NCBI RefSeq assembly: GCF_035917675.1
Contig: NZ_CP109104.1
Location: forward strand, 3,658,001 to 3,722,000
Direction of reading: 5' to 3'
Length of the DNA stretch: 64,000 nt
From: Streptomyces sp. NBC_01775
Lineage (GTDB): Bacteria; Actinomycetota; Actinomycetes; Streptomycetales; Streptomycetaceae
Shown: positions 32,969-42,689 of the stretch, one piece after another
Layout: each line of letters starts with the position of its first letter
Numbering within the stretch: position 1 is the stretch's first letter
Translations under genes and position numbers: made by a program
The notes under the pieces: generated by a model
Databases searched by the model: none
The model's input: only the letters and a program-made list of their open reading frames with translations
What the model was told of the DNA's origin: nothing

Positions 32969-33299
32969 GGCCGCCCGTCTGGTCACAGCCAGAGCCGCCC
33001 CCGGGTCCCGCACGTCACACCGCGGAGCCCGGGGGCTTTCGCCGCCGGTGACGACAGCGCACGGCGCCGGCCTGACGGTGACCATCGCCCTCCCGGCCGC
33101 CCCGCACCCGGGCCCCGAAGGGGCGCGATGCTGAGTCATCCATGCGGCTCCGCCGCGTGGGCGCGACCAGCCCAGAACCCACCCGCACCCCGCACAGCAC
33201 ACCCAGGGGCAGCCCCCGCCGCTCGGCACCAGGAAAGAGGGCAACAGAAAGCTCCGCCCGACAGGCTGTAGGCCCGCTGCCAGGCGGCGCGGCAGCGAC
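32969..33299. other. gene-free spacer with a kinase 3'-end echo
   Basis: No real gene was found in these 331 bases. They contain the 53-bp second copy of the histidine kinase terminus (33048-33100) and, soon after, the short hairpin GCCCCGAAGGGGC at 33112-33124, a common Streptomyces intergenic motif. The remainder shows nothing distinctive. Confidence 0.7.
33048..33100. repeat. 53-bp direct repeat, copy 2 (kinase 3'-end echo)
   Basis: This matches 31032-31084 at 52 of 53 positions in the same orientation. In one frame it still reads VTTAHGAGLTVTIALPA, the end of the histidine kinase, but there is no gene around it. The similarity stops sharply on both sides. Confidence 0.95.
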
Positions 33300-34769
33300 T
33301 CAGCTCTGCTTGCTGGCCAGGTGGACGAGGGTGACGTCGGACTCGGCCCCCACGCGCACCGGCGGGCCCCAGGCGCCCGCGCCCCGGGTGACGTAGAGCT
33401 GGGTGTCGCCGTACTTCTCCAGCCCCGCGACGGTCGGGTTGGCCAGCCCGGCGAGGTAGGGGCCCGGCCACAGCTGGCCGCCGTGGGTGTGACCGGAGAG
33501 CTGGAGGTCGACGTCGTGGTCGACGGCCTCGTGGATCATCACGGGCTGATGCGCCATCAGCACGGCGGCCCGGGAGGTGTCGCGGTCGCCGAGCGCCTTG
33601 CGGTAGTCGGGGCCCTCGCCCTGGTCCTCGCCCGCGAGGTCGTTGACCCCGGCGAGGTCGAAGCCGGGCAGCTCGCGGCGCGCGTTCTCCAGCGGGTGCA
33701 CGTTCAGCTCGCGCAGGTGCTCGACCCACTCGTGCGCGTCCCCGAAGTACTCGTGGTTGCCGGTGACGAAGAACGAGCCGTGGCGGGAGCGCAGCTTCCG
33801 CAGCGGCTCGGCGGCCGGGCCCAGGTCGGCGACGCTGCCGTCGACCATGTCGCCGACGATGGTGACCAGGTCGGGCTGGGCACTGTTGATGGTGTCCACG
33901 ATGCGCTGGGTGTGGGCCTTGCCGAGGACGGGGCCGAGGTGGATGTCGCTGACGACCGCGATCCGGTACCCGTGGGTACGGCGGCCCAGCTTGGCCAGCG
34001 GCACGGTGACGTTCTTGAGGGTGGGCCCGTTCAGCACGCTGTAGGCCCCGGCGGCGGTGGTGCCCAGCCCGGCGGCCCCGGCCGTGACGGCCAGGGTGCG
34101 CGCGAGGAACACCCGGCGGGTGGGCACGGGCCGGGAGAGCGGGGTGGTGCGGGCGGACGACGGTGCGGGGGCTGGCGCGGGCGCGGGCGCCGGGGCGGGG
34201 GGCGCCTCCGCTGTGACGGCACCGCCGCCACCGCCCGTGGCGGCCTCCCCCGCTGCCGGGGCCGCCTCGGTGGCCAGGGCGGCGGTCTCGCCGGCCGGTA
34301 TGGAGGAGGCAAGGGCGGCCTCTGCCGCTGCCTCGATCTCCGACCCCGCTTCGGTCTCCGGCCCTGCGCCGGTCCCCGTCCCCGGCTCCGGGCCCGCCTC
34401 GGACGCGGCCTCGGACGCGGTCTTGGACGTGGCCGCCGCCCGCTCGCGCCCCCAGGCCGTGCGCCGGGTCACGAAGCGGATCAGCTCGCCCGCCAGCAGG
34501 GCCAGCGTCAGGTAGAGGACGCAGGCCAGCCACAGGAACCCGGGCCAGGCCAGCGCCTGCTTGAGAGCGAAGGGCGCCTCGGAGCGGCTGAGGATCAGGT
34601 TCGCGAAGGTGGTGACGGGCAACAGCACGGCGAGCACCGTCCCCAGGCGCCGCCACCGGCTCCCGGGCCGGGACACATCGCGCACGAAGCGCCGCCACAT
34701 GTACAGGTGCGACCCCGCCAGCACACTGATCGCGACCACCGCGATCACTACGAACAGCACAGCTCCCAT
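33300..34769 (-). CDS. membrane-anchored metallophosphoesterase
   Basis: This is a calcineurin-like phosphoesterase (489 aa) with a two-metal centre. The N-terminus is membrane-embedded: MGAVLFVVIAVVAISVLAGS, a second segment near LGTVLAVLLPVTTFANLIL and a third at WLACVLYLTLALLAGEL. About 100 residues of Ala/Glu/Pro-rich linker follow, then RVFLARTLAVTAGAAGLG. The catalytic domain (about 240-489) carries VVSDIHLGPV, TIVGDMVDGS, FVTGNHEYFGDA, LMAHQPVMIH and LQLSGHTHGGQ, all metal-ligand motifs of the family. In other Streptomyces it neighbours the SCO4848-like gene, as here. The substrate is unknown; family relatives act on lipid or nucleotide phosphates. Confidence 0.9.
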   Translation of the reverse strand: MGAVLFVVIAVVAISVLAGSHLYMWRRFVRDVSRPGSRWRRLGTVLAVLLPVTTFANLILSRSEAPFALKQALAWPGFLWLACVLYLTLALLAGELIRFVTRRTAWGRERAAATSKTASEAASEAGPEPGTGTGAGPETEAGSEIEAAAEAALASSIPAGETAALATEAAPAAGEAATGGGGGAVTAEAPPAPAPAPAPAPAPSSARTTPLSRPVPTRRVFLARTLAVTAGAAGLGTTAAGAYSVLNGPTLKNVTVPLAKLGRRTHGYRIAVVSDIHLGPVLGKAHTQRIVDTINSAQPDLVTIVGDMVDGSVADLGPAAEPLRKLRSRHGSFFVTGNHEYFGDAHEWVEHLRELNVHPLENARRELPGFDLAGVNDLAGEDQGEGPDYRKALGDRDTSRAAVLMAHQPVMIHEAVDHDVDLQLSGHTHGGQLWPGPYLAGLANPTVAGLEKYGDTQLYVTRGAGAWGPPVRVGAESDVTLVHLASKQS

Positions 34770-34806
34770 GGAGCGGTTCCTCCCCCTCGTTCCCGTCGGC
34801 CGGCGG

Positions 34807-35112
34807 TCAGTTCCCCCGGGCCGCCCGCAGCCCCCTGACGCCGATCAGGCCGATCGCCGTTCCCAGGAGGAACGAGGTGATGGCCAGCAGCAGATGGATC
34901 CAAAAGTAACCCGTCGGGTCACCGGCATCGTCGAACGCCAGCCCGCTGCTGTCCTTCCACAAGTTTTTGACAAACGTGATCCAGACGAACCAGGACCAGA
35001 CCCCGAAAGCCAGGAGGAACCAGGACAGGGGCCGCGAAAGCACCAGGCCCTTGGGGCGGCGGGACGCGGTGTCAGGGGTGGCCTCTGCGGGGTCCTCAGC
35101 GGTGTCGTGCAT
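34807..35112 (-). CDS. SCO4848-family small membrane protein
   Basis: This 101 aa protein has two membrane helices, LSWFLLAFGVWSWFVWITFV and TGYFWIHLLLAITSFLLGTA followed by GLIGVRG. It begins MHDTAEDPAEATPDTASRRP from ATG 35112, preceded on the minus strand by a CATACTGAAGG-type ribosome site. It matches the pattern of the conserved actinobacterial SCO4848 family, whose function is unknown. It lies 37 bases upstream of the metallophosphoesterase and probably shares its transcript. It diverges from the D,D-carboxypeptidase gene. Confidence 0.85.
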   Translation of the reverse strand: MHDTAEDPAEATPDTASRRPKGLVLSRPLSWFLLAFGVWSWFVWITFVKNLWKDSSGLAFDDAGDPTGYFWIHLLLAITSFLLGTAIGLIGVRGLRAARGN

Positions 35113-35287
35113 GCCTTCAGTATGGTCCGGGCCTTTCGCCGGACAGGAGGCGGGGCTTCCGGGTGTGAGGGTGACGAAAAGGTGGCCCGGACGGCGGAGG
35201 GGCCGTTCCCCGGTAGGGAGCAAACGTTTCCCCCGACAGGCCCTGTGAAGGGCCCAAGTGGAGGGACTCCAGGTCCACATCCCGACG

Positions 35288-36598
35288 ATGGGCCTGTACG
35301 TTCGCAGGGTGCCCAATTCTTCGCATTATTCAGACTGGTTCCGGGTCCCGCGCCGGGCCCGCACTCTTGCCGGACTCGCCTGCGCCTCCCTCACGCTCTC
35401 GCTGCTGGGCGCCTCCGGCGCGCAGGCCGACGACAAGAACCCCAGCGGCAAGGGCAAGCAGCCCCGGCCGCCCGCTCAGATGTCCACGGTCGGCGGAGCA
35501 CAGCTCGGCCGCCCCGGTACACAGGTCACGCCGAAAGCGGGGGCGCCCAAGCTGCCCCCGAAGCTGTCGGCGCGCTCCTGGATCGTCTCCGACGCGGAGT
35601 CAGGCGACGTTCTGGCCTCGCACAACGCGCACTGGCGGCTGCCTCCGGCCAGCACGCTGAAGATGCTCTTCGCGGACACGGTCCTGCCCAAACTGCCCAA
35701 GACCCGCACCCACAAGGTCCGCACCTCCGACATGGCGGGCATGGGCGAGGGCAGCAGCCTGGTCGGGGTCAAGGAGGGCGAGTCGTACTCCGTGCGCGAC
35801 CTGTGGCTCGGCGTCTTCCTGCGCTCGGGCAACGACGCGGTCCACGTGCTGGCGGCCATGAACGGCGGCAAGCCCAAGACGGTGTCGGAGATGAACGAGC
35901 ACGCCCGCGGTATGCGCGCCAACGACACCCAGGTGGTCAGCCCCGACGGCTACGACCACAAGGGCCAGGTCTCCTCCGCCTACGACCTCTCGCTCTTCGC
36001 CCGCTCCGGGATGCAGAACGCCGACTTCCGCCGGTACGCCTCCACGGCCTCCGCGAAGTTCCCGGGCGCGACCGAGAAGAAGAAGGGCAAGAAGGGCGGC
36101 AAACGCGAGAGCTTCCAGATCCAGAACACCAACCGCCTGCTGACCGGCGACGTCGGCATCGAGCCCTACCCGGGCATCGCCGGGGTCAAGAACGGCTCGA
36201 CGACCAACGCGGGCAACACCTTCACGGGCGTGGCCCAGCGCGGCAACCGCGTCCTGCTCGTCACCGTCATGCACCCGGAGGCGACCGAGCCGCACGGCGT
36301 CTACAAGGAGACGGCCAAGCTCCTGGACTGGGGCTTCGCGGCGGACGGGAAGGTCAAGCCGGTCGGCAAGCTGGTGGCGCCCGGCAGCCCGGACAGCGGT
36401 GCGGGCGCCGCGCACGGCAAGGGCCAGGCGGGCGGAGCCTCCGATGCCCACGCCGCCGGCCACTCCGACAAGCCCTCCGGCGGCGTCGGCGTAGCGGTCG
36501 GGATCACCGCCGGCGCTCTGGTGCTCCTGGCTCTGGTGGCATACGCGGTGCACCGTCGCTGGCCGCTTCCGGATCTGGCTCGTCGCCGCCGTCGATGA
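35288..36598 (+). CDS. dacA: D-alanyl-D-alanine carboxypeptidase (S11 family)
   Basis: This enzyme trims the terminal D-Ala of peptidoglycan stem peptides outside the membrane. The export signal is VPRRARTLAGLACASLTLSL; the catalytic domain follows. SxxK is Ser122-Thr-Leu-Lys125 in PPASTLKML. SxN is Ser180-Gly-Asn182 in LRSGNDAV. The third motif is Lys301-Asn-Gly303 (GVKNGSTTNAG) instead of the usual KTG. A C-terminal membrane helix (VGVAVGITAGALVLLALVAY) with basic tail anchors it, as in other Streptomyces S11 proteins. The start is uncertain: ATG 35288 is used, GTG 35258 has a good AAGGG. Its 3' end overlaps the convergent YihY gene by 95 bases. Confidence 0.9.
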   Translation: MGLYVRRVPNSSHYSDWFRVPRRARTLAGLACASLTLSLLGASGAQADDKNPSGKGKQPRPPAQMSTVGGAQLGRPGTQVTPKAGAPKLPPKLSARSWIVSDAESGDVLASHNAHWRLPPASTLKMLFADTVLPKLPKTRTHKVRTSDMAGMGEGSSLVGVKEGESYSVRDLWLGVFLRSGNDAVHVLAAMNGGKPKTVSEMNEHARGMRANDTQVVSPDGYDHKGQVSSAYDLSLFARSGMQNADFRRYASTASAKFPGATEKKKGKKGGKRESFQIQNTNRLLTGDVGIEPYPGIAGVKNGSTTNAGNTFTGVAQRGNRVLLVTVMHPEATEPHGVYKETAKLLDWGFAADGKVKPVGKLVAPGSPDSGAGAAHGKGQAGGASDAHAAGHSDKPSGGVGVAVGITAGALVLLALVAYAVHRRWPLPDLARRRRR

Positions 36599-37481
36599 GC
36601 TCCTTGACCGGCTGCTCGTCCGGATCCCCGCCAGGTGCGGGGGCCGTGGCGGTCCAAGCGGCGCAGTAGAGCAGCAGCCTGGACATGAAGCTGATCCACA
36701 ACAGCAGAGCGATGGGCACACCGAAGGCACCGTAGATGTTCTTGGCGGCTACCCCCTGGAGGTAGCCGCCGAGCAGCAGCTTCAGCAACTCGAAGCCGAT
36801 GGCGCCCTGGAGGCAGGCGGCGAGGACGGCGCGGACGGGGGGCCGTACGCGCGGCAGGAGCGTGAGCACGTACCAGAGCATGACGAAGTCGGCGCCCACG
36901 CCGGCCCCGTAGCCCGCGATGCGCAGCAACACCGTGCCCACACCGCCCTCGTCGAGCCCCATCCGCTCGGCGACCCAGGTCACGGCGGTGGTCGCGAAGG
37001 CCGAGCCGCCGAAGGAAACCAGCCCGATGAGGCCCAGGCCGAGCAGGATGAACAGGTCGGTGGCCCCCCGGAGGAAGACGTTGCCGGGGTTCTCCTCCAG
37101 GTCCCACATCAGGCGCAGGCTCTCGCGCAGCGTCCCCACCCAGCTGGCGCCGGTGAGCAGCAGCGCGGCACCGGCGATGCCCCCGACGGTGCCGGCGTGA
37201 TCGACGAGTGACTGGATCTTGAGCTGGTCCGCGATGCCCGGGACCTGCTCGACCAGCTCGTCCTGGAGCTTCTTCATCTGGTCGTTCGTCAGCAGCGTCG
37301 CCCCGACGGCGGCGCCCACGGCGATCATGGGGAACAGCGCGAGAAAACTGGAGAAGGTGATCGCGGCGGTCGGCCGCGACCACTTGCGGGCACTGAGGTG
37401 CTCGTAGATCCGCCAGAGGCGGGTGGTCGAGAACCATGTGATCCACGGCCCGACGAACGGCAGCCTGGTCAGTCTCTCCAT
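36504..37481 (-). CDS. YihY/BrkB-family inner membrane protein
   Basis: This 325 aa integral membrane protein has about six helices, with family landmarks FSSFLALFPMIAVGAAVGAT, LLLTGASWVGTLRESL, GLGLIGLVSFGG and IYGAFGVPIALLLWISFMSR. The family was once linked to ribonuclease BN, but is now regarded as a transporter or envelope protein of unknown role. ATG 37481 begins MERLTRLPFVGPWITWFSTT. The final ~45 residues (Glu/Pro/Asp-rich) are encoded in the part overlapping the D,D-carboxypeptidase gene tail-to-tail over 36504-36598. Confidence 0.9.
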   Translation of the reverse strand: MERLTRLPFVGPWITWFSTTRLWRIYEHLSARKWSRPTAAITFSSFLALFPMIAVGAAVGATLLTNDQMKKLQDELVEQVPGIADQLKIQSLVDHAGTVGGIAGAALLLTGASWVGTLRESLRLMWDLEENPGNVFLRGATDLFILLGLGLIGLVSFGGSAFATTAVTWVAERMGLDEGGVGTVLLRIAGYGAGVGADFVMLWYVLTLLPRVRPPVRAVLAACLQGAIGFELLKLLLGGYLQGVAAKNIYGAFGVPIALLLWISFMSRLLLYCAAWTATAPAPGGDPDEQPVKELIDGGDEPDPEAASDGAPRMPPEPGAPERRR

Positions 37482-37561
37482 CTATGCCACCTGCCCCGAC
37501 ACCGTGCTTCCAGCCCCTCGCGCACCCTACGGCGCGGAGGCGGCCCCGGCGGCGAAGGGCG

Positions 37562-38260
37562 CTACAGCGTGGCGGGCGGCCGGGAGACGGGGCGGCGCTG
37601 GGCCGGGGGCCGGCAGGCGGCGGGGACGGCGAGCGGGACGGGGGCGGCGGAGCCCTGGACGGCAGCGCCGGGGGCGGCGGAGCCGGGGGCAGCCGAGCCG
37701 GGGGCTGCGGTGCCCGCCGCGCCGTCGGCGTCCGCGAAGGAGAACTCCCGCTGGAGCCGCCACACCGCGTCCTCGCCCTGTTCGTAGAGCGCGAAGCCCG
37801 AGGCGGTCCACGCGCACTCGAAGTCCGCCAGCTCGGCGTAGGCCCGGTCCATCGCGGGCTCGGAGATGCCGTGGGCGACCGTCACATGCGGGTGGTACGG
37901 GAAGTGCAGCTCGCGCACCAGCGGCCCCTCGGGGTCGCGCACCCGCTCCTGGAGCCGGGAGCAGGCCGAGCCGCCCTCGGCGACCTGCACGAACACCACG
38001 GGTGACAGCGGCCGGAAGGTGCCGGTGCCCGACAGGCACACCGGGAAGGAGCGCCCGCCGAGCGCGACCCGCGCCAGATGGGCCTCGATCGCGGGGCGCG
38101 CGTCGGCGGCGACCTCGGTGGGGGGCAGCAGCGTGATGTGGGTGGGGATGCCATGGGCGGCGGTGTCGCCGAAGGAGGCCCGCCGTTCCTGGAGCAGTGT
38201 GCCGTACGGCTCCGGGACGGCGAGCGATACGCCGAGGGTGACGGTCGCTCCCGTGCCCAT
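37562..38260 (-). CDS. 2'-5' RNA ligase-like 2H phosphoesterase
   Basis: Members of the 2H superfamily cut or join 2'-5' or cyclic phosphodiesters. This 232 aa protein has both signature motifs: His41-Ile-Thr-Leu in IPTHITLLPP and His125-Val-Thr-Val in HPHVTVAHG, in the correct order and spacing. The start MGTGATVTLGVSLAVPEPYG is typical. The last ~50 residues are a low-complexity Ala/Pro/Gly tail with variants of APGSAAPG, not part of the fold. It lies 123 bases downstream of trpS on the same strand. The cellular substrate is not known for this bacterial subgroup. Confidence 0.87.
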   Translation of the reverse strand: MGTGATVTLGVSLAVPEPYGTLLQERRASFGDTAAHGIPTHITLLPPTEVAADARPAIEAHLARVALGGRSFPVCLSGTGTFRPLSPVVFVQVAEGGSACSRLQERVRDPEGPLVRELHFPYHPHVTVAHGISEPAMDRAYAELADFECAWTASGFALYEQGEDAVWRLQREFSFADADGAAGTAAPGSAAPGSAAPGAAVQGSAAPVPLAVPAACRPPAQRRPVSRPPATL

Positions 38261-38270
38261 GTGCTCTCCC

Positions 38271-38308
38271 TTCCTGTGCCTGCCTGCTGTTCCTGTGCCT
38301 GCCTGCTG
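38271..38308. repeat. 19-bp perfect tandem repeat upstream of the 2H gene
   Basis: TTCCTGTGCCTGCCTGCTG occurs twice head-to-tail (38271-38289, 38290-38308), followed by a degenerate third piece. It lies 11 bases before the ATG of the 2H gene on the minus strand, so it forms part of its leader. Confidence 0.85.
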
Positions 38309-38383
38309 TCTGCCCGCGCCTGCCGGCTGCCGTCCCGGTGTCCTTCGCGCGGTGCGCCGCGTGGCGCGTGGTGCCTGGTGCGC

Positions 38384-40824
<2,441 letters not shown>

Positions 40825-40913
40825 GCGCCCTCCGGGGCTCACCGTGGGGGCGGCCGGGGCGCCCCCACGGGGACGACGGCCGGATGCTGTCGCCGACCGT
40901 GGCCGCGGCCCCT

Positions 40914-40964
40914 TGTCGCGGACCGCGAGTTGTCGCGGACCGCGAGTTGTCGCGGACCGCGAGC
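40914..40964. repeat. three tandem 17-bp palindromic repeats between convergent genes
   Basis: TGTCGCGGACCGCGAGT is repeated at 40914-40930, 40931-40947 and 40948-40964 (last base C). Each unit contains TCGCGG-A-CCGCGA, a 6-bp inverted repeat around one base. The array lies 90 bases after the rocD stop and 24 bases from the DUF1963 stop. Confidence 0.9.
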
Positions 40965-40987
40965 GGTGCTTCTTCGAGGCCCGGTGG

Positions 40988-41881
40988 TCAGTGGCACTGC
41001 CAGGTGAAGCGCGCCCGGTCGAAGCGGTGGGCGGCGAGGTCCTCGGCGGTGATCAGCCAGTAGAGGGCACCCGCGTCGCCCCACATCATGCCGGCGTCCT
41101 CGTCGCCGGCGACCTGGAAGAGGAGCTGCCACCGCGACACTTCGCTGAGAACGTCGTCCAGGTGGGGGTTGTCGGGGTCGAACGACGTCGTGTCCCAGTC
41201 CTCGGAGAAGTCGGCGACCTCGTATTCGACCTCGCCCTGGATGCCGAGGGGATCACCGCCCACCTGATGGCGGGCACGGCGCAGGTCCCACATGGCCTCC
41301 TGGAAGCCGGCGTACACCGGGTCGGCGGAGACGGTCTCGTATTCCAGGCCGAGCGGTTCGTGGATGTCGGGGTCCTCCAGCTCCGGCATGTCCACGGCGC
41401 TGTCGGCGCGCAGAAGCACCGCCCGGTACGGCTTCAGGGGGCTCGGCGTCGGGCGCGGACGGACCGTGGACCCGGCGGGAATGTGCAGGACACGGGTGCC
41501 GGGACGGGATTCGGGCACCGAGGGATGGACCCACGCCTCGTGGTCGTCGACCTGCCCGTCGAAGTAGAAGAACAGCAGGGTGCCGGCCGCGGGCAGGGGC
41601 AGCGCGCCCCCGCCGGCCGACAGCGGACCGCAGTCGAGCGAGGCGACGAAGGACAGTGGACCGTGGCCCTCCCACACCGGCCAGTCCACCGTCCCGGGGA
41701 GATGCGGCTCCCCGCCCAGGACACCGACGTGGGCGTCCCCGGGCCGGGCGGGCGAGAGGATCCGCCCCCGGGGCTCCAGCAGGGAACAGAAGGTCGCCGC
41801 GAGATCGGAGGGGAGGCGTTCGTGGGCCAGGCCGCGGAGGAGGGGGAGGCTGATCACGCGGCCGATGATCTCAAACAGCAC
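40988..41881 (-). CDS. DUF1963 (YwqG-like) protein
   Basis: This protein of about 297 aa resembles the DUF1963/YwqG family, beta-rich proteins of unknown function often linked in comparative work with SUKH-type immunity proteins. Landmarks: GDAHVGVLGGEPHLPGTVDW, PLSFVASLDC, GTLLFFYFDGQ, ALYWLITAEDLAAHRFDR and final FTWQCH. The start is uncertain: GTG 41881 is used, and GTG 41857 is the next option. The 76 residues further upstream (to 42109) look non-coding and oppose a small plus-strand ORF. It is convergent with rocD across the repeat array. Confidence 0.8.
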   Translation of the reverse strand: MLFEIIGRVISLPLLRGLAHERLPSDLAATFCSLLEPRGRILSPARPGDAHVGVLGGEPHLPGTVDWPVWEGHGPLSFVASLDCGPLSAGGGALPLPAAGTLLFFYFDGQVDDHEAWVHPSVPESRPGTRVLHIPAGSTVRPRPTPSPLKPYRAVLLRADSAVDMPELEDPDIHEPLGLEYETVSADPVYAGFQEAMWDLRRARHQVGGDPLGIQGEVEYEVADFSEDWDTTSFDPDNPHLDDVLSEVSRWQLLFQVAGDEDAGMMWGDAGALYWLITAEDLAAHRFDRARFTWQCH

Positions 41882-41975
41882 GTCCCTTGAGGCACACTTC
41901 GCCGAACTCACGTTCCCGCGACCGGTGTTCTTCCGTGCGCCGTCGCGGGCGCGCCCCCGCTGGGACGATGCCCTC

Positions 41976-42155
41976 ATGCTGTCGCTGACGATGAACGACG
42001 CCGCCGCGCGGAACGCCACGAACGCGACCTTCCGCTTCCACCGGCTGCGCCCCGGAGAGTCCTGGACAGCTCCCGACCTCGACGCCTGCCGCCACGAGCT
42101 CCTGGCCACCGTCGACTTCGTCCCGCGGTGCGGGGTGCCCCGCGAGCGCCCCTGA
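41976..42155 (+). CDS. hypothetical protein, 59 aa
   Basis: This short ORF (MLSLTMNDAAARNATNATFR... ending GVPRERP) has nearly all codons ending in G or C, in a frame free of stops, which suggests it is real. The antisense frame here encodes Arg/Ser-rich nonsense. It lies in the divergent gap between the DUF1963 gene and the next minus-strand gene. No domain is recognised; FRFHRLRPGESWTAPDLDAC and HELLATVDFVPRCG would form a small folded unit. No good ribosome site was seen. Confidence 0.45.
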   Translation: MLSLTMNDAAARNATNATFRFHRLRPGESWTAPDLDACRHELLATVDFVPRCGVPRERP

Positions 42156-42202
42156 GAGCCCGGCCCTGACGCTCCGCCCCCAGCGGGCGGGCTGAAGACC
42201 GG

Positions 42203-42523
42203 CTACGCGTCGTCGGGGTCGAGCAGCCCGAGCCGCTGCCCCCTGCTCTCCGCGACCCGGATGACGCCCCCGAGCACGCGGACGGCCGCGCCGAGCGCGA
42301 GCCGCAGCGCGAGGGCCCCGGCGGCGGGGTTCGCCAGAATGCTCTCGGCTTCCGCCAACACCGCCTGTGCGTCGGCCACTTGCTCACCCTCGACAGCATC
42401 CGCGATGGCCGACACGGGGCCGCCTTCCGCCGTCAGCGGCACATAGCAGGGTTTCCCCGTATCGGACGCCCACGGCAGCAGCCGCATGTCGCCCTGGTAC
42501 CTGGCCTCTTTGCCCATGGTCAC
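42203..42523 (-). CDS. hypothetical protein divergent from the GntR regulator
   Basis: This 106 aa protein starts at GTG 42523 (MTMGKEARYQGDMRLLPW) with AAGGAG six bases upstream. The N-terminal half is a small beta-rich portion (LPWASDTGKPCYVPLTAEGG). The C-terminal half is helical (VADAQAVLAEAESILANPAA, LRLALGAAVRVLGGVIRVAE). I do not recognise the family. It shares a 166-base intergenic region with the GntR gene that carries three ACTAGGTYAC repeats, so it is very likely under that regulator's control. Confidence 0.75.
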   Translation of the reverse strand: MTMGKEARYQGDMRLLPWASDTGKPCYVPLTAEGGPVSAIADAVEGEQVADAQAVLAEAESILANPAAGALALRLALGAAVRVLGGVIRVAESRGQRLGLLDPDDA

Positions 42524-42562
42524 GGTGCACTCCTTCCAGCGGGGACGCGAGGCTCAGAGTGT

Positions 42563-42672
42563 ACTAGGTCACAATAGTGGTGAACTAGGTTACGGCACAC
42601 GCTCCTTGGCAGCACCGCATGCCGTGTCGGCGAACCAGGTCTCCGCCATCAGCCTTTTGCGAACTAGGTCAC
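42563..42672. promoter_or_regulatory. three ACTAGGTYAC operator-like repeats in a divergent promoter
   Basis: The 10-mer occurs in the same orientation at 42563-42572 (ACTAGGTCAC), 42584-42593 (ACTAGGTTAC) and 42663-42672 (ACTAGGTCAC). The first two are 21 bases apart, two helical turns. Between them TCAC-N7-GTGA forms an inverted pair. The third is 18 bases before the GntR ATG. These are good candidates for autoregulatory operators of the GntR protein, controlling it and the divergent 106 aa gene. Confidence 0.7.
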
Positions 42673-42689
42673 TGAGCTACCGTTCGGGC

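Noticed and set aside
31085..33047. Insertion sequence or integrative element between the 53-bp repeats
   Set aside because: No transposase, integrase or terminal inverted repeats were found; only an ECF/CU044_5270 pair is present, so the repeats are reported as a finding, not as a mobile element.
33142..33396. Plus-strand ORF of 84 codons after the second 53-bp repeat
   Set aside because: It is rich in Arg, Pro and Ser, overlaps the metallophosphoesterase gene antisense and shows no motif.
40914..40964. CRISPR array
   Set aside because: The three units are directly adjacent with no spacers, and there are no cas genes.
41882..42109. N-terminal extension of the DUF1963 protein
   Set aside because: Composition is unlike the family, and the opposite strand has a better small ORF over the same bases.
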